Origin: Hysterangium stoloniferum
Lineage: Eukaryota > Basidiomycota > Agaricomycetes > Hysterangiales > Hysterangiaceae
Reading direction: 5' to 3'
Assembly (NCBI GenBank): GCA_015178975.1
Contig: WHVD01000173.1
Location: forward strand, 102,509 to 166,508
Length of the DNA: 64,000 nt
Made by a program: the position numbers and the translations under genes. Positions 21,534 to 32,032 of this stretch are shown here, one piece after another; position 1 is the first letter of the stretch; every line of letters begins with the position of its first letter. The notes under the pieces were generated by a model. It searched no databases. It was given only the letters and a program-made list of their open reading frames with translations, and had not been told where the DNA came from.

Positions 21534-23128
21534 CAGTGACCCAAAAAAGCATCCAGATGTTTGGTGAAATTGGAAAGATGGGTTTGCAGCTCCAGAAATA
21601 AAATAGATAAAATTCTGAATAAATTAGAGGTAAGAGGTATACATCTGACCTACATGATGACATAAGCATGACATCATAGCTTTCCTTATCAGGGAAGTAG
21701 GAAATGAACAATGGACATGGTGCATCCGGACATTTTTTTTGCTCTGTCAACTGATACATGAAACTCAACTAAGGTTCATATAACTGTGGGAATTTCTGGT
21801 TAGGTTCAACAATGTCATGTGACCACATGTTTAAATAACACATTTACATGAACCTTTGCCTCAATTCACCCCCCCACCACATGATGAAGAAGCACTCTAC
21901 TGAAACAAGGCTCTCTGTCATTTCTCTTCTCCAGGAGGGTCACTCCTGCAGAAAAATTGCTTCTAAACTTCATATTGGGCACTCTACAGTATCAGAAATT
22001 CACTCCCAACTCCCTGGTCCACTTCCAACACCTTCCAGAGGTTGTCCTCCCAAACTCTCCCCCAGGGATCATCACCACCTGGCTCATTCTATCACCTCTG
22101 GACAGGTTGATAATGCCTCCCAAGCCAAGTCCCACCTCTCCCTCAATGTCTGCACACAGACAATTAGAAATGCATTGAAGAAAGAGAATTTGAAGGCTGT
22201 GGTGAAGGCCAAAAGACCTCTTCTTGCCTGTTGACACATCAAGACTCGATATGAGTTTGCTATCAAGTACCAGCATTGGACTGAGGAGGACTGGTTTAGG
22301 GTTATCTTCTCAGATGAGACCAAAATCAATCGTTTGGGCTCTGATGGGAGGTTGTGGGTATGGAAAAGACCAGGTTCTGCACTCACTCAGCAGCATATCA
22401 ATGGAATTATCATATTTGGAGGGGGGAGTCTAATGTTTTGGGGATGTATGACAGCACATGGTGTGGGGTACATGTGCAAGATAGATGGGAGGATGGATGG
22501 GGAGATGTACAAGGACATATTGGAGGACTATATCTTCAAAACAGTGGAGTATTATGGGATGGACAGGGAAAGGTTTGTCTTCCAGCAGGACAATGACCCT
22601 AAACACACTTGCAAGTTGGCCAAGGATTGGTTCAAGGACCATCAGGTGGAGGTTTTAGACTGGCCTGCACAGTCTCCAGACCTGAATCCAATAGAACACT
22701 TATGGTGGGAGTTGAAGAGAAGGCTTGGAACATACCCTGAGGCACCCAAGAGCATATTGGAGCTCTGGGAGAGAGTGGAGGTGGAATGGGAGGGTATTCC
22801 AAGGGAGAAATGCCTTGAATTGATCAAGAGCATGCCTAGAAGGGTTGCTGAAGTACTAAAGGCCAAGGGGGGGTACACTAAATACTGAAACTGGTAAAAA
22901 CTAGTAATTAATTACAAGAGCAAAAAAAGTGTCCAGATGCACCATGTCCATTATTAATTTCCTACTTTCCTGATAAGGAAAGCTATGATGTCATGCTTAT
23001 GTCATCATGTAGGTCGGATGTATACCTCTTACCTCTGATTTATTCAGAATTTTATCTATTTTATTTCTGGAGCTGTAAACCCATCTTTCCAATTTCACCA
23101 AACATCCGGACGCTTTTTTGGGTCACTG
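21534..23128 (+). mobile_element. Tc1-type DNA transposon 2, nearly intact
   Basis: 1,595 bp, CAGTGACCCAAAAAAGC...GCTTTTTTGGGTCACTG, flanked by TA (21532-21533 and 23129-23130). The inverted repeats are about 210-220 bp each (21534-21750 and about 22916-23128) and closely matched, with a second inner tccgga(t/c)-type motif at each inner end. It has one transposase gene. It disrupts the unknown gene around it. Confidence 0.93.
21848..22888 (+). pseudogene. Tc1-type transposase, full length but for one stop codon
   Basis: DDE transposase of about 346 codons. N-terminal paired HTH region (STETRLSVISLLQEGHSCRK, IASKLHIGHSTVSEI, about residues 16-56). Catalytic Asp 1 in VIFSDETKINRLGSDG. The central GGGSLMFWGCM is followed by Asp 2 in FVFQQDNDPKHTCKL and the Glu in SPDLNPIEHLWWELKRRLG, with the 34-residue spacing of Tc1. 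It ends AKGGYTKY stop. One in-frame TGA (22232-22234) follows RPLLAC, where a CGA is expected; no frameshift is seen. The start could be 21848 or the ATGATG at 21881. It is dead unless read through, but recently so. Confidence 0.9.
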
Positions 23129-23436
23129 TATGTCATCTGAATGTTGGAGGAATCTCTTAATGAAGTCACACAAAATGCATCGTTCGTGTACTTTACTCTA
23201 AGAGGCCAGTTGAAGCGAAATCAGAGGAGACTCAATAAAATGGTTTTGGAAGTGCTTCACCCTTATAATAACTCAATTCAAGTGCCTGATTCGCCCATCT
23301 GCATGACTAGTTTGTGTGTTCGCAACCTAAATGGGTCTCCTGGTACTCATTTCCTCCATTCACTCAATCGTCCTGTTATTTTGCAAGACTTCCCATTGGA
23401 TATGAGGATGCAAGTTTCAGACCATCCTCAAGGTTA

Positions 23437-23564
23437 GTATTGATATGTACCTTCCCTCATTCTGTGAAAAATTATTTATGCTTTATTTTTCACATTTTTG
23501 ACTTATTTTAGCCGAATTCATTTCAACTCACTCACTCTCCCCCTCTCTTTGACAGGTTTTCTGT
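23437..23564 (+). promoter_or_regulatory. Intron-like leader segment of the Helitron
   Basis: gttagtattgatat... to ...ctctttgacag looks like a complete 5'-donor/3'-acceptor intron of about 127 nt. It occurs with the same borders at about 63565-63690 ahead of the second Helitron. Splicing would join the preceding open frame in phase to a short Leu-rich tail ending at a TAA, upstream of the RepHel ATG at 23658. Confidence 0.4.
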
Positions 23565-23639
23565 GTCTGCTACTGCTGCTTGGTTATAGATAAGCCATAT
23601 AGCTCCCTTGGTCATACTACATTGGCATTTGTCTCTTGA

Positions 23640-24227
23640 GTGGATCTCTCCATTATTATGGATCAAACACCTGAGTGTGATCAGTTGGAGGAGCGAAGGC
23701 AGCATAAGGCACAGTTGCAAATGATATCTCCATCTGATTGTCATTGGCATTTAGTTGTGAATTCTAATATACCACTCCCTGATCAACCATTCCAAGATCT
23801 CCATCTTCCTGTTGGTAGAGGTAAATCTGATAATCCATTTTTGGTTGCTCAGCCAGGTGGCTCTACTGCAGGTGGCTCTACTGCAAGTGGTTCTGCTGCA
23901 GGTAGCTCTACTACAAGTGGCTCTGCTGCAGGTGGCTCTGCTGCAGGTGGCTCTGCTGCAGGTGGCTCTGCTGCAGGTGGCTCTGCTGCAGGTGGCTCTG
24001 CTGCAGGTGGCTCTGCTGCAGGTGGCTCTGCTGCAGGTGGCTCTGCTGCAGGTGGCTCTGCTGCAGGTGGCTCTGCTGCAGGTGGCTCTGCTGCAGGTGG
24101 CTCTGCTGCAGGTGGCTCTGCTGCAGGTGGCTCTGCTGCAGGTGGCTCTGCTATAGTTGGCTCTGATGCAATGGCTCCCTTGTGTAGGCAGTATGAAGAT
24201 TTGCCACCATTACAATCTCTTAGGTGA
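23640..24227 (+). pseudogene. Helitron RepHel N-terminal segment with Gly-Gly-Ser-Ala-Ala tract
   Basis: This is the first coding block of the Helitron protein. The probable start is the ATG at 23658 (MDQTPECDQLEERRQHKAQ), which is conserved in the second copy. A mostly hydrophilic head is followed by about 21 units of a five-residue GGS(A/T)A repeat, then APLCRQYEDLPPLQSL before a TGA at 24225. Coding then continues in other frames (24240-24900), Pro/Gln/His-rich (QQQLQLALPPAIPPPPV), so this N-terminal region was a long low-complexity linker. Confidence 0.7.
23856..24170. repeat. 15-bp tandem repeat, about 21 units
   Basis: The unit is ggtggctctgctgca, almost perfect in the middle, with diverged units at both edges (ctactgca, ctatagtt). 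It is in frame with the Helitron protein, coding GGSAA; the +1 frame codes (LLQVA)n. Near-identity of the central units points to recent expansion. Confidence 0.97.
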
Positions 24228-24899
24228 AGTTGTGGACGAGGAAATCCAGCTGCTCAAATTGTCCAATCTACACCAGTCCAGCATGGTCATCCATCTGTTA
24301 ATGCCATACCACACCTCCAGGCACAGGTACCCATTTTGCAGTTAGCCCCACCACAGCATCACCATCCACCTGGAAATCCAGCTGTACAAGTACCACCACA
24401 ACCTATTTTGCAGTGGGCACTGCCACAGCTTCACCAACCACCTGAAAATCCAGTTCCACCACCACCACCACAACAACAACCAATTTTGCAGTGGGCACCA
24501 CCATAGCTGCACCATGGTCATCCACCTGTGAATGCCATGCCACAACTCCAGGCACAGGTACCCATTTTGCAGTTACCCCACCACAGCATCACCATCCACC
24601 TGGAAATCCAGCTCCACAACAACAGGTACCCATATTGCAGTTAGCACCACTACAGCATCACCATGCTCCTGTTTATCCAGCAGCAAATGCACAGCAACAG
24701 CTACAGTTGGCCCTACCCCCAGCTATTCCTCCACCTCCAGTTATTCTCCCACTTGCCCCACCCCCAGCTATTGCCCCACCTGCAGTCAATAGCCTACCCC
24801 CAGCCATTCCACATCCTGCAGCCATCCCTCCACTTCCACTTCCTGTTGCACAAATTACCTATTGGACAGAAGCCAGTTGTGGAGGCCAGGTTTCCAAGA

Positions 24900-26173
24900 C
24901 ATGATGTGGGATATATGAACATACAGTGTTCACACTGTGGAGCTTTACACTGGATGGATGAGTGCCTGACAGCTAACTCTTGGACAACAAACAAAGTTTG
25001 GCAAATGTTGCAAGCAAGGAAAGATCATCCTTCAAATACTTGAACCAGTCCCTCACACCTTAAAGTCTCTTCTTGAGGATAATACAGACAATGCCAAGGA
25101 ATTTTGCAAAAATATTTTTGCATATAATAATGCATTTGCATTATATCACTTGGTGTCAAATTGGATGAGTCTGTCTTGCAAGGTGGTCAGAGCCCATATG
25201 TCTTTAAAATACATAGTAGATTGTATCATGAGCATGGTTCCTTAATCCCATACAGGGAAGATGTATCACCCAGTTATGCTCAGCTTTACATCCATGATCC
25301 TGCACTGGCATGTGAGGATGCACTGGGGAATGCATTGCAGATAAGGCAGAATCACAGGGCAAATCAAAATCTAAAAAATCAAACCTTTTCTGACTTGCAG
25401 GACATGATGGAGCAATATAATCCTTTTATAGCACTCTATCACCAGGCACATGAGTGATTGAGGGCACAAGCAGAGACTCCAAGGTTACATGTTAGACTGA
25501 GCTACAAGACTTTTACTGATCCCCGATGGTATAACCTTCCAACTGGTGATGAACTTGCAGTTATTGTGCCTGGAGATGGTGATACAGGTCAGGGTGACCC
25601 AAGGGATATTATTGTTCAGAGAAGGAGGGGGCCTTCCATTGATTGCATGAAGGACAGGCCATTTGTACACCCCTTCATTATGTTGTGCTCTTTCCCAGGG
25701 GTGAGCATGGTTGGTATGGGACATTCCCTATGCAAATAACAATTGGCAGCCCCAGGCTGCACAGCAGCATGAACAAGCTGAAGAAGCAGACAAAAGTCGT
25801 AAGGTGACCCAGCATGAATATTATGCCTATCACCTATTTCTTGGAGCAAATGAAGACAAAACCATTTTTTATGCACAAATGCTATTCTAGCAGTACATTT
25901 GTTGATGCCAGGGCAGTCACAGAACAGAGCAGATTGAAGTTTCTGAGTGAAAATCAACCAAGGATACATGCAGAATTCTACAACCAGGTCGTTGATGCTT
26001 TTTCAAATGATGATATCAATCCCAATAGCATCAGTCGTACTCCCTTCTTCATTTATGGTAGTTCAAGGGATATGAGGCAAAGTCTGCAAAATTCCTTTGC
26101 AATCACATGCAAGTATGGCAATGCCAGCTGCTTCATCACCATGACTGCTAATCCCAATTGGGAGGAGGTCACC
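24900..26173 (+). pseudogene. Helitron RepHel: zinc-finger-like and Helitron-N regions
   Basis: 24922-24975 codes NIQCSHCGALHWMDECL, the Cys-Cys-His-type motif typical just ahead of the Helitron-like N domain. 25161-25740 codes PSYAQLYIHDPALACEDAL, DMMEQYNPFIALYHQAHE, then LRAQAETPRLHVRLSY after a TGA at 25455 (a CGA is expected). 25814-26170 codes ISRTPFFIYGSSRDMRQSL and the first Rep motif YGNASCFITMTANPNWEEV. Stops and frameshifts, for example around 25735 and 25870, make it non-functional. The frame is cut at 26173 by a solo LTR. Confidence 0.85.
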
Positions 26174-27221
26174 TGTCAGGAACCGGAATGCCCGCCGGAC
26201 CTCCGGGCTCCTGGATCCCATCCTACATGCTCCCGACCCTCTATATTGTATAGTTACAACTGGAGTTCCCACTGGAGCCCACAGGTCAACTTGTTTATGC
26301 CCAACTCTCTGTATGCACCCCACCCTATCTGTACCTGACTCTCTATACCCAGTACAGGACAACCCGCTGGGACCCGGACTCCACCCTATATACACCTCAC
26401 ACTCTGTGTCTTATGTACCTGTCACTGGACTCTGACTGGACTGCTGGAACCCCTCTAACAAAGCATAGAACCCCACTCCTATTATGGTCTGTCTCTGCAT
26501 CTCAAACACCAGTCATCGGAAAACCCACCAGACTCTGAACTCCACCCTATATACACCTAACACTCTGTATCTCACATATCAGTCACCGGGCTCTGACCAG
26601 ACTCCTGGAAACCCCTATAACAGAGCCCCATTCCCATTATGGTCTAATGACCTGTCATGTTTTGAACCCTGCTCCTGTTCCATTCCATCCCTAATACCTA
26701 GCTTGGTATTTACTTGTTTCATTTTATGGTTAATATTTCTACCCCTCATTAATACCAGATTTGGTATTATTACATTTCACAGTCTATAGAAGTCTGCTAT
26801 ATTCATGTACTTAGAATCCAGTTTGAATCTCAAACAAGTTTGACCCTCGAACTAGTTACACCCCTGACCCAGTCTCTGCTCCTCTCATCTGTCTGTATGC
26901 TCAATTCCTGGACTCCCATGGGAACTCCAGAATCTACATCTTCCTTGTATGCATTCTGTCAGTTCAAAATATGGACACCCAAATGAGTGTACAAGGGGCA
27001 CAGCCCATAAGCTGAAGCCAAATCCATCTCAGTCAATGTTGTTCCTACGTCTCTGGTAATTATTCTGATACCACATTCCCTGGTACTAATATCCCCAGAA
27101 ACTTCCCTGGACTTATTACCCAGGGACTCTGTGGGACATTTCCTTGGAAACCAAGATGTGTTCGGAAATATATTACCAGAGAAATCTGCAGGATTTCCTG
27201 ATCTTTGTTCGGAACTTAACA
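26174..27221 (-). mobile_element. Solo LTR, family A (copy A3), nested in the Helitron Rep domain
   Basis: 1,048 bp running TGTCAGG...TTAACA on the plus strand, flanked by TCACC (26169-26173 and 27222-27226). It lies in reverse relative to copies A1, A2 and A4, with the block agcccataagctgaagccaa at 27001-27020. Taking out the LTR and one TCACC joins GAGGAGGTCACC to CGTGAATTGCTTCC in frame, restoring EEVTRELLPGQ, the expected Helitron sequence. This proves both the element ends and the insertion order. Confidence 0.95.
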
Positions 27222-27226
27222 TCACC

Positions 27227-28360
27227 CGTGAATTGCTTCCTGGCCAGACCCCTGCTGATGGCCCTGATTTGGTCTCATATTTCTTTGCTATCAAAAATGC
27301 TAAAATGCTGAAAATGATTACAGAGGGCCATATCTTTGGTAAAATGGTAGCACATATCCATGTCATTGAATTCCAAAAGCAGGGTCTTCCACACATGCAC
27401 TGTCTTATATGGTTTGAGGAGCAGGATAAGCCAAGGACACCTGCAGACGTCGATTCAATTATTTCTGCCTGTTTTCCAGATCCTGAACACATCCCAGACT
27501 ATTTAATATAGTAGGTCAACTCATGACCCATGGCCCCTGTAGTCTTCATCATCCAAATGCTGCCTGTATGGCCAATGGTACATGTGGTAAATTCTTCCCA
27601 AAGAATTGGTGTGAAGCCACCATTGTCAATCAGGAAGGTTATCCATTCTATCTACGTCCCAACAATGGAAGGGTTTATGAAACTCCCAAGTTTACATATG
27701 ACAACAGATATGTTGTTCCTTACTCTCCTATTTTGCTTCTCACCTTTGAGTGCCATATCAATGTTGAGTTGGTCTTTACCAATAGCTCAATGAAGTACAT
27801 GCATAAATACTGCTACAATCGCACAACTATGGAGGTTGGAAAGACACCAGATGAGATTAAACAGTATCTTGATGCACAATATGTTAGTGCACATGAGTCC
27901 GTCTGGTGATTAATGCACAATGAACTCCACACCCAGGTTCCTGCAGTAATGGCACTTCATGTCCACCTCCCTGGGAAAAACACTGTCATTTTTGATGCTG
28001 ATCAAGGTCCTGCTGAGGCTTTACAAAGGGCAGAGTGTGCTGGCACAACTCTAATGGCTTATTTTGAAGCTAATGCCAAGGATCTCATTGGCTACAATGG
28101 TTGCCGTTCCAGGGACACATTGTATATGGATTTTCCCAAGTATTTTACATTTGTAGCTAGGACTAAATCATGGAAGCCATGTCAAAGTGGTTTTTCCATA
28201 GGACACATCCATTTTGTCAATGCTGCCAGTGGTGAAAGATTCCACCTCTGTATATTGCTCACTGTCATCCAAGGTGCCACCTTATTTGAAAATCTAAGGA
28301 CTTTTCAGGGTGAGACCCATCCCACATTTCAACAAGCCTGTGTTGCATGTGGTTAGCTTG
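27227..28360 (+). pseudogene. Helitron RepHel: HUH Rep endonuclease and linker
   Basis: Seen: ELLPGQTPADGPDLVSYFFA, the HUH motif in VIEFQKQGLPHMHCLIWF (His-Met-His, about 27364-27417), and TADVDSIISACFPDP-like residues. After a TAG at 27509 come LMTHGPCSLHHPNAACM, YVVPYSPILLLTFECHINVE and the two-tyrosine motif IKQYLDAQYVSAHESVW (about 27859-27906), the nicking tyrosines of rolling-circle Helitrons. The linker follows (GYNGCRSRDTLYMDFPKYF, TLFENLRTFQGETHPTFQ). Stops at 27509, 27907 and 28354 break it. Confidence 0.87.
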
Positions 28361-28379
28361 AAGATGATCACCAGTGGAA

Positions 28380-30127
28380 CATGTGCCTCAGAGAAGCCAG
28401 TCACATACAGCCTGGCCTTCAAAGTCACAGGTTGTTTGTCATCATTTTGAGTATGTCCTCCCCTGCACAATCCCAGGAACTCTGGAATGAGTTCAAAAAA
28501 TTTATCTGTGATGATTGGACTGGATGACATTGACAATGCAGCACCTCACACAATTTATGACTTTGGTCTCTATCAGATTGATAAAATCCTCCGCTATTCT
28601 GGAAAGTCTCTTTCACTCTATCCAACTATGCCACAAATCACTGAGAATTGGGTTCAGTTCATTGGCAATCATCTCATTAGGGAGCAGAAGAATTATAATC
28701 TTGATAATGAGCATGCCAGTGCCCAGGCCAATCTTGAAAAGTTCAATCCTGAACAACAAGTTGCTTTTGACACTATGATCAAGGCAATTGATGGGTAGCA
28801 GGAGGGCAAAATGTTCTTTGTCAATGGCCCAGGTGGCACTGGCAAGTCCTTTGTATGGAATACTCTTGCACATACATGTCGTGCCAAAGGCTATATTGTC
28901 CTTTGTGTTGCCTGATCTAGAATTGCATCAATGATTCTCAAAGGTGGTCACACCTCTCATAGTATGTTTTCAATTCCTGTTCCCTGTGAGAAGGACTCCT
29001 CATGTCACATCAAAAAGCCCTCAGAAAAGGCAGAGCTTATGAAGCAATTACACCTCATCATCTGGGATGAAGTTCCAATGCAGTCATGTTTCATATGTGA
29101 GGCAGTTGACAGAACTCTAAGGGATGTATTAGACAAAGATGCTCTCCTCTTTGGAGGCATTCCTGTTGCCTGGGGAGGTGACTTCCAGCAGACTTTGCCT
29201 GTTGTACAACATGCCTCTAAAGAACATATTATTGGTGAATGTATTCAAAAATCTCAACTCTGGAACCATGTCAAGGTACTTTTCTTGAAAAGGAATATGC
29301 AGGTTGATCAGCATGATCCACACAGTGATCAGTTTGCTCAGTGGCTCTTAGATGTAGGCCATGGAAAGGATTTGCCTTTGGATCATACAATGGATATCCC
29401 TCCTCATATGATCTGTGGTCCAGAAATGTCTGATATAATTGCTGAGATATATCCAGACATCCATGTAAATGGAGACCAAAGAGATTGGCAAGATGGAGAC
29501 TTCTCAGACCATGCTATTCTGTATCCTAGGAATGCAGATGTGGAAGAAATTAATTCAGAACTTCTGAATAGATTCCCTGGAGAGAGTTGTGTCTACCACA
29601 GTGCTGACACTGCAGAGGGTGACATGGAGACAGAAGTCTATCCTGTGGAATATTTAAATAGTCTCAACTTTGGTGGAATTTCTCCAAGTCGACTTGAGAT
29701 GAAGCCAGGAGTACCTTTAATGGTACTACAGAACATAGATCCACAGATGGGACTTTTCAATGGTACAAAATTGCAACTACTCAAAATAGAAAATCATTTG
29801 CTTTTGGTGCAGATCTTAACTGGACCATGTGCTGGGGAAGAGGCATTTATTTCAAGATTAAAGTCATTACAAATGATGATGAACTCCCTTTTAAACTTCA
29901 TCGGGTTTTCAGTTTCCAGTACAACTAGCATTTACAATGACAATTAACCAATCACAGGGACAATCTTTGAAATTAGTAGGATTAGATTTGAGAATGGCTG
30001 TGTTTGGACATGGGCAGTTGTATGTGGGACTTTCAAAGGGAAGAAGTTGGAATAGGGTTAAAATATTATTAGAGAAGGAGTCAAAGAGAACTGCAAATAT
30101 AGTGTACAAAGATGTGTTATTAGATTG
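28380..30127 (+). pseudogene. Helitron RepHel: PIF1-like helicase domain
   Basis: An SF1B helicase that would unwind DNA during rolling-circle transposition. 28487-28798 leads in (NLEKFNPEQQVAFDTM). Walker A is FVNGPGGTGKSFVWNTL (about 28814-28865). Motif II is LIIWDEVPMQ (about 29057-29090, DE of Walker B). Then come GGIPVAWGGDFQQTLPVV, LFLKRNMQV, RLEMKPGVPLMVLQNID and, after a frameshift near 29880, motif VI-type TINQSQGQSLKLVGLDL and HGQLYVGLSKGRSWNRVK. It ends at a TGA at 30125. Stops at 28796 and about 28914 and the late frameshift inactivate it. Confidence 0.9.
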
Positions 30128-30239
30128 AGAATTTGATATATTTTGATTGTTTTTTTCCTGACAATGATTGTAATAGATAGTTAAGAGTTGTGGATGTGGG
30201 GGAAGGGTTGCATAGCAAAGTGGTGGTGTAGGTCATTTT

Positions 30240-30335
30240 GATTGTGATAAATACTTAAAAGCTGTTGACGTGGGGGGGTCAAAGCCCCCCAACAAGCTGG
30301 AGCCCGCAGTGAAGTTGTGGGGCCAGTCACAAAGC
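30240..30335 (+). other. Helitron 3' terminal region with hairpin
   Basis: ttaaaagctgttgacgtggg is followed by the hairpin gggggg-tcaaag-cccccc and ggagcccgcagtgaag. The same order (ttaagagatgttgacacgg ... ggagcccgcagcggggctc) recurs at 46085-46145. Helitron 3' ends carry such a GC hairpin shortly before the cut. The exact last base was not determined. Confidence 0.6.
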
Positions 30336-30419
30336 AACCACCCCACAGCATAGCAAGGGTTCCTAAGCTTGTCTGTTATCGAAACAAATAGCATTATTTA
30401 CCTCAGTACCGTATATGTA

Positions 30420-32032
30420 TATGACAGCAGAATGGTGTTGTGGAAAGAGGAATACCCACCATTACTGAACGTGTGAGAACTATGTTATATCCAACGAAAA
30501 TAGTGGAAGGTGCTCCAAGCTTATTATATGCATCAAAACTTCCCAAATTTGTATGGTCAATCACAGTGAAAACAATGGCCTATTGGAGGAATTGTAGTCC
30601 ATCACGTGCAAACAATGGACATATGCCTCTCAAACCAATAACTGGAGAAAAGCCACATTTGTCACATTTGCATATATTTGGAAGTCCAGTTAGTGTGGCA
30701 GTTCCCAAACAAAAACATCAGAAGTCACACTCACATTCAAAAATGGGTTATTTAGTGTGGTTTCCTGGAATGAGAAGGATTGAAAAGTTATGAGATCCGA
30801 TATTCCATGAAGATGTGATGACATTGCCATCACCAGTGCCATACAGAGATGGAGGTCAATTTAGGGATATAATTAGCATACCTCCAATGCAACCCGGGAG
30901 TGAGCCTCAACCTAGACTCACCATCCATATCCCACCTCATCCTCGACCTATCCAAGAAACAGAAGAGGAAACTACATTGATGAAAGTGACTCAATTAGTG
31001 TCGAACATACCTCATTATTCTTGTGGAATATCAAGATCTGGAAATTTATGGGAAGGAATTTGGAATTCATTCTCAGTCAAAGAAAAGGAACTAGAAGATT
31101 CTAACGTACCAGTTGTTTTCTCGACTTTGGGCAATCCAATGATAAAGGAGGCATTGAATATGCCAGGAGATGAAGGATTAGCTTTGGAAGAAGCTAGACA
31201 AGCAGAATGGAAGAATATGGTACATCATACCATATTTGGCACACTTGAAGAACCGCCCCCAGGAACATGTGTTTTAAAAACTGGAATGGTCTGTTGTGGA
31301 TCATACAAGAATGGCGAACTAATAAAAAGGAAAGTACAAATCGTCGTAAAGGGATTTAGTCAAATTCCTGGATTACATTTTAACAAAACCTATTCACCAG
31401 TCATCAAGTGGAAAACCTTCCGAATTTTACTGGCACTGGGAGCAATAACAAATTTAGCTATCCATCAATTCCATGTCAAATCGGCATACTTATATGGGAC
31501 CATGAAAGAAAAGGTTTAGGTTCAACAACCCGAGGGGTTTGAAGAACCCAGAAAGGAGCACCTCGCATTACCATTATTGAAAGCTTTATATGGAACAAAA
31601 CAGGGAGGCAATGAGTGGAGAAGAACCTTATACGATTTTATCATTAAGGAACTTACCTGGTTCTGTTCCAATTTTGACAGTGCTACATTCTTCAAAACAT
31701 CAGACAATGGAACTTGGGCTGTAGTTGCATTTTGGGTGGATGACCCAACAGCCGTAGGTGATGAAAAGCAACTTTTAGACCTCAAAAAGGCATTTCGCAA
31801 ATGATTTGCAATTTCAAGCGAAGGAGAGGCTCACTGGATATTAGGAACAAGTATCCATCAGGATACTGAATTAAAATCAGTATTCATATCACAGAAAGAA
31901 TATATCAAAAACATAGCAAAGAAATTTAACGTACAAAATTCCAAGCCTATACGAACTCCCATATCACTTGGAATCGATTTCGCCTCTATTATTCCCCCAT
32001 ATACAAAAGAAGAACAGAACAAAGTTGTGGAA
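30420..32032 (+). pseudogene. Ty1/copia pol remnant: integrase C-terminus and reverse transcriptase
   Basis: Integrase end NGVVERGIPTITERVRTMLY and the GSPVSVAVPKQKHQK/MGYLVWFPG linker (30430-30790), then RT: EARQAEWKNMV (about 31189-31221), KVQIVVKGFSQIPGLHFNKT, YSPVIKWKTFRILLALG, IHQFHVKSAYLYGTM, QQPEGFEEP, LLKALYGTKQGGNEW, with the catalytic pair at FWVDDPTAVG (about 31732-31761) where YVDD is usual. It then reads ISSEGEAHWILGTSIH and IAKKFNVQNSKPIRTP. Stops lie at 30791, 31517 and 31802. It breaks off at about 32032 against the JmjC pseudogene; RNase H is missing. Confidence 0.9.

Larger units (their letters stand above)
21186..23437 (+). pseudogene. Unknown gene split by Tc1-type transposon 2
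   Basis: Left part 21186-21533, right part 23131-23437. The left part reads open with host-like codon use (tcg, cga frequent): EEYNTDYPSLPVTVAVWL, SIPEWSSEVTSVMEGG, FFEALHAHDDVLQILHILL. Removing the transposon and one TA copy continues the same frame through a single TGA (about 23138) into the right part: LEESLNEVTQNASFVYFTL, KRNQRRLNKMVLEVLHPYN, LHSLNRPVILQDFPLDMRM. About 220 codons are preserved. The right part ends at CCTCAAG|GTTAGT, a donor-like site also present at the second Helitron (63.56 kb). The left ATG overlaps the gypsy breakpoint and is not trustworthy. The family is not recognised; it is probably a host gene fragment caught between elements. Confidence 0.55.
23430..30335 (+). 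mobile_element. Large Helitron (RepHel type), inactivated, with nested LTR
   Basis: A rolling-circle transposon. Homology with the second copy at the window's right end starts at cctcaaggttagtattg (about 23425 against 63552) and covers the 5' leader, the start codon region and the repeat tract. The RepHel coding region runs 23640-30127. The 3' terminus probably lies at about 30240-30335: ttaaaagctgttgacgtggg, then a hairpin (ggggggtcaaagcccccc) and ggagcccgcag, which corresponds to the end at 46085-46145. Exact ends (5' TC, 3' CTRR) were not fixed. A 1,048-bp solo LTR at 26174-27221 is inserted inside the Rep region. Confidence 0.88.

Noticed and set aside
23812-24156. ORF coding (LLQVA)n as a leucine-rich protein
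   Set aside because: It is the alternative frame of the GGSAA repeat in the Helitron protein.
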